A DNA stretch of 64,000 bases, from positions 558,001-622,000 of the forward strand of contig JAMYHL010000002.1 of assembly GCA_025531455.1 (NCBI GenBank), given 5' to 3'. The notes under the pieces were generated by a model that did no database searches, had not been told where the DNA came from, and was given only the letters and a program-made list of their open reading frames with translations. Source of the stretch: Apiotrichum sp. Y4204 (taxonomy: Eukaryota; Basidiomycota; Tremellomycetes; Trichosporonales; Trichosporonaceae). Shown here one piece after another: positions 59,947 to 64,000 of this stretch. The translations under genes were made by a program, and so were the position numbers. Each line of letters begins with the position of its first letter. Position 1 is the stretch's first letter.

Positions 59947-62444
59947 ATGCCGCCGTCCGATTCCGACACCCCGCGGCACCGGCGGACATACCGCGCGTGT
60001 CTCGAGTGCCGCAACGCCAAGCTGCGCTGCGACCTCGGCAGCGTTGACGCGCCGAGCGCACCGCCGTGCCGCCGTTGCCGGAGGACCGGGCGGCGGTGCG
60101 AGTTTGCAGAGTCGTATCAGCGCCAGAGCGGGCGAAAGACTGGGGGCGCGCTCGCCGCGCCGGCGAGCGCGGCAAGCGTAAAGGAGAGCACAGCGGAGAG
60201 AGTTCAGCCGAGGTGGGTTATGGATTGTGGGATTGTGATTTGTATGGATGGCTGACGGCAGACCCGCGAGTCCAGTCGCCGCGACACTGCCTGCACCAAG
60301 CTCAAGCTTCCCGCGCGACAACTTTGGCCAACCGCCCCGCTTCGACTTTGTGTACGGGCGTAATCTTGAGACGCCGGCGGATGCGCTCCGTCTCCTCTGC
60401 TCCGTGGCGGACGACGACCGCGGCGCGCGCCAGCTGGACAAGCCGCCGGACATGCCGCCGGGGGGCGACGCGTGGATCCGCTGGGCGCCCGTGCGTGAGG
60501 GCATCCTGACGTCCACCGAGGCCACGAGCCTGATCCACCTGTACGTTGACCTCTGAGCTCTGAGAGTGTGCTGACGAAAGATACGCACGGAACATCAACC
60601 CATGCCATCCGCTCGTGGCCAGCCAGCTGCTCGAGCCCGAGAACCTCTCGCTGCTGCTCGAGGAGCCGCTGCTCGTCGGCGCGATGGTGTGCGTTGCTGT
60701 GCGGTACGCGAACCTCGGCCAGTCGTTTGATCCCCTCGAGCCGAGCCGCTCGCGCCTCGTCCAGTCCCGCCTGACTGACTGGATCATCAAGCGCGTCTCC
60801 TACGTAACGATGGGATCGTGGGTTGCATGCAGTTTTAGAGCTGACGTTAGGTCCGCACTGCGCACAATCGGGACTGTCGAGGCGCTGCTCATCCTCAGCG
60901 AATGGCCGCCGCGCGCGATGCTGCTGGAAGACTCGGCGTTCCTCCACCCGGGTGAAGAACAGCTGAGCAGCTCTGGCGCGTGTAAACACCAGGACGAGAC
61001 GGCGTGGAATCTAGTCGGCCTGGTGCGTGTACCCAGGTGATCGAACTGACAGCACAGGCGGTGCGCGTCGCACAGGGCATCGGGCTGCACGACGAGAGCA
61101 CGTACCCGTCCCAGGACCTGTCGAACTGGGCCGCACGGCGGAGGCTGTACACTTGGATAAGTGCGTCGCGCCAAAGTCGCCTCTACTAACAACAGACTGC
61201 ATGTCCGCAGATCGATAGTGGGTATACAGTAACGTCATTGACATTGTTCTGACTTGCAGTGTGTCTGGCCGCCTCGGCCGCACCTCACTCACACCAAGTA
61301 CGTTATTCTTCGTTATCAGTGCTGATCGCAGCGACCATGTCCACGGGCTGGTGGGAAAAGTTCTTTTTCATGAGCCTGGAGGCGTCCGAGGACCAGAGCT
61401 TCCCTCTTCCCCGCTCGCTACCTTCATGGCGCCAAAGCCGCGTCGTCGCTGAGCATGCGCATGTGAGTTACATTGCAGTCGCCTGATGACTAACGGTACA
61501 GGTGATTGGCATCTGTCAGGAGATGCTCTACCCCAGCCCGGCAGTCACCGCGGATCTCATCAAGACCGGCCGTTTCCAGAGCATCCTCAACCGCCTCAAG
61601 CCGGAGCTCGACCACCTGTGGAACTGGCTCGCCGGTGACCTGCACCAGCGCGACGGAGAGGCGGAACAGGGAGAAAATACTGATCCCGCGTTGCGGGAGC
61701 TCATGTGGCGCATTGACCACGACTACGTCCGGTAAGTTTGATGGGGCTGCGCAGCGGTATCAGAGACTTATCCCCAGGTTGTACGCCAATGCCATCGCGA
61801 TGCGCGCGGCCGTCATGCGCCTGCTAGGACACCGCGGCACGCGCGAGTCGGAGGCCCGAAAACGCGCCCGCGGGGAGCGGTACATGGCGGACATGCTCAT
61901 GATCGCTGTCGAGGGGGTGCAAGTCCTCGAGGCGGTCGAGTCGGCCATTGCGCTCCTGCGACACGCGATCGAGTGCCACCGCGTCAGCGTGCTCCGTTTC
62001 TGCCCCGGAAGGACATTCCAGCGCATCGTGAGTCGCAGATTGTGTACTCGCTAATGCCAGATGTTCGCCTCTGTATTCCTCATGAAGGCAATGTCGGTCG
62101 GCGCCGTGTCGGAAAAGGAGCCCGAGATTCTCGATCTGCAGCGCAGCATGATTGATGTCATCCGGGACGCGGCGGTGGATGACGAGCACATTGCAGCGGA
62201 AATCGCGACGCTGCTCGGCCGTGTGTTCCCCGCGTTCCCCACCGCGCCGCCTGCCATACTCGAGGCATTACCAGATATTGACACCGCGCCGCTCCAGCAG
62301 CCCCTCCCCGACCCGACTCTTATGCCGGGCTTTGCGGACCTTGGTGAACACGCGGACGTGTTTGCCAACTGGACGTTTGACCCCGTCATCCTCCTGTCAG
62401 AGATGGACGACTTTATCCAGGCGATAGACACCAACCAGGCCTAG
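59947..62444 (+). CDS. Zn2Cys6 fungal transcription factor
   Basis: Eleven exons: 59947-60212, 60262-60540, 60581-60817, 60851-61022, 61058-61160, 61196-61217, 61260-61297, 61332-61462, 61502-61731, 61778-62027, 62061-62444; 703 residues. The binuclear zinc cluster is Cys18, 21, 28, 41, 44 and 51 (CLECRNAKLRC..CRRCRRTGRRC), with a basic flank. The middle is a fungal-specific regulatory domain: NPCHPLVASQLLEPENLSLLLEEPLL, ALRTIGTVEALLILSEWPP, then CMSADRYVSGRLGR assembled across tiny exons 6 and 7 (22 and 38 nt), and AHVIGICQEMLYPSP. The C-terminus is acidic and proline-rich, a likely activation region. Nuclear DNA-binding regulator; its target may be the adjacent flavoenzyme, but that is inference. 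An upstream in-frame ATG at 59812 is possible. Confidence 0.9.
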
Positions 62445-62726
62445 AGGCGGCGCACGCAGCTCAGTTTACCCGGGAGAGAAAATGTCTTTGGTTCGGGCAG
62501 ATGTTGTTGTATGAGAGCTTGTAACAGGTTGGCGAGATGGATCAGCGTCCCTCAAATGTTGGCCGTCAGTGGATGCAGTAGATGATGGCTGTAAAAACCA
62601 GCACGATATCACTGGATGCCGGGCACTGCCTCAAGTCAGCCCATGATAGTTCCAAGTAGGGAGATCAATATAATACACATGCATCAGCTCGATCCGACAA
62701 GATACACCATAACAGTACACGCCCTC
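62445..62726. other. Convergent 3' spacer
   Basis: About 280 bases between the stop codons of two converging genes; no further feature seen. Confidence 0.5.
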
Positions 62727-64000
62727 CTACACGGCCCCCATATCCATATCCGGCATGGTGCCGTCGTCTCCGGGCCTGCTGGCCTCGTACTCGCGCTCGG
62801 GGGCGCGACCACGCGCACCGACATTGAGCGCCTCGGGCCCGCGGCCCGCCTCGCTTCCGACGAGCTTTTCGCCAATCTTCTCGAGCCGCCGCCCGACGGG
62901 CCCGCGGTGGCGCTTCGCCATGGTCGTCTCGTCGTCTGGAATCTTGCGGTATGGGAGGGGCACGTCGCGCGTGACGCGGTACGCGTCGGCGTTTCCGAGG
63001 TGTTCGGTCTCTACGCGGAAAAAGTTCCACACCCAGCGCCGGATGGCTTCCAGCAGCGCAAACACCCATGTGCGCAGGCGCGGAACCTCGCCGCTCCGGG
63101 GAAGTGCCCAGATCCACACGAAGCGGATGAAAAAGTTGTATACCATTGCCGCGTAGTAGAATGCGCGTGAGGGGTAGGCGAGGTCGGGGCGCAGGCCCTT
63201 CTGGCCTGGACGGCAGAGCGACCAGTCGACGATAAAGTCCCATGCGCAGGTGTAGATCGAGTTGATGACGGCAAAGACGCACCACACGGCAAGGGAGCGG
63301 TCGTCGTGCATGAAGCCCCTGGAGCGGTTCCACACGCCGAGACACGCGACGAGGATCGACATAGCGTACTTTCCCGCGTTGACGAGATGGATGGGCAGCC
63401 GCGTCTCCCAGTATCGGCGCAGACACTGTCCCAGACGGGCAATGGGCGCGAGACATGCGAGTAGGGCAAACGGCCATTCACCAGAGTTGCACACCTTGAA
63501 CGAGTTGCGGGGCCAGCCGTGTGCCGCTTATTGTCAGCTGGGGAGGAGACGCGTACTTACAGACACAGCCCAGGAAGTAAATGTTTTGGATCGTGTATGT
63601 GTGGCTGTTGAGGATATCGGCGACGAAGAAGACCGTGAACTGGCGGGTTAGCGCTGTGTAAAACCGCTCTACCTACCTTGACAGACGACAGGCCTGGAGT
63701 CACAACATGGCCCAGTGTGCGGATGAACCACCAACGAGAGTTGCGCCGGCAGTTGGGCAGCGGATTGAGGAAGAAGACGCAGACAAAGACGAGCCACGCG
63801 ATGGGCCACGTCGTTGGCGCAACGGAATTCGGCGCGACGCGATAAAACGAAAAGAAGAAGCAATACGAGAGCGTCATGAACAGAAACGCCGGGATCTCGT
63901 GGAAGCAATGGTGGTTGAGGCAGGGGCGGGTGATCTCCATGACGAATTCGTAGTTGATCCGCATCTTGACCCACAGGTCGAGGTTGAGCTGGAACAGCAT
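62727..64000 (-). CDS. EXS-domain (SYG1/XPR1-type) membrane protein, 5' truncated
   Basis: Three visible exons: 64000 (edge)-63677, 63639-63561, 63526-62727; the last 400 residues of a longer protein whose start lies beyond the window. The visible part is multi-pass. The EXS signature is present: NSFKVCNSGEW, then ARLGQCLRRYWETRLPIHLVNAGKY, WDFIVDWSLCRP and YYAAMVYNFFIRFVWIWALP, followed by LLEAIRRWVWNFFRVETEHLGNADAYR. SYG1/XPR1/ERD1-type proteins handle phosphate export or Golgi phosphate/glycosyl recycling. With the N-terminus missing I cannot tell whether an SPX domain is present, which would separate Syg1 from the shorter Erd1. The tail is hydrophilic. Confidence 0.88.

Overview
The window is nuclear DNA of a filamentous or yeast-like basidiomycete. 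The evidence is intron-dense genes, most introns only 33-60 nt with GTGAGT/GTGCGT-type donors and CTGAC/CTAAC branch sites, strongly C-ending codons, and protein families typical of the class: a CAP59/CMT1-type GT69 glycosyltransferase, LRR/PP2C/cyclase adenylyl cyclase, KRE9-like GPI protein. A Tremellomycete, most likely of the Trichosporonales (Trichosporon, Cutaneotrichosporon, Apiotrichum, Vanrija), fits best; this placement is inference. There is no prokaryotic, plasmid, CRISPR or recognisable transposon signal. Exon boundaries were built by hand from splice sites and reading phase; each complete spliced gene model closes to a whole number of codons.

Layout. 0-17 kb: LCCL-domain membrane protein (-), NADH-cytochrome b5 reductase (+), CAP59-like glycosyltransferase (+), 13-exon membrane-anchored fatty-aldehyde dehydrogenase (-), intron-containing tRNA-Asn (+), small one-TM protein (+), SAGA subunit Sgf73 (-). 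17-23 kb: a gene-poor island with only two recognisable genes, both orphan and cysteine-bearing: a glycosylated tail-anchored or GPI-type protein (-) and a secreted preproprotein with Kex2-like processing sites (+). 23-39 kb: KRE9-like GPI protein (+), ribosomal protein eS8 (-), orotate phosphoribosyltransferase Ura5 (-), APC/C activator Cdh1 (-), mRNA export adaptor Yra1/Aly (-) sharing a short divergent promoter with AT-hook Orc4 (+). 39-64 kb: secreted ricin-B lectin (+), adenylyl cyclase (+), ankyrin/DIL-domain protein (+), Set2 histone methyltransferase (+), fructosyl-amino-acid-oxidase-like flavoenzyme (+), a Zn2Cys6 regulator just behind it (+), and an EXS/SYG1-type membrane protein cut by the right edge (-).

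How they work together. Most genes are unrelated housekeeping genes: nuclear gene expression (Sgf73, Set2, Yra1, eS8), cell cycle and replication (Cdh1, Orc4), nucleotide and lipid redox metabolism (Ura5, Cbr1, aldehyde dehydrogenase) and cAMP signalling. Possible functional neighbourhoods are the flavoenzyme with its adjacent transcription factor, and the island with two secreted or surface proteins. The most interesting leads are the Kex2-processed cysteine-rich secreted protein at 20.8-22.2 kb, an outlier 332-nt intron in the Yra1 gene (the yeast orthologue is autoregulated through an unusual intron), four AT-hooks on Orc4, and a set of five micro-introns that are multiples of three and free of stops.
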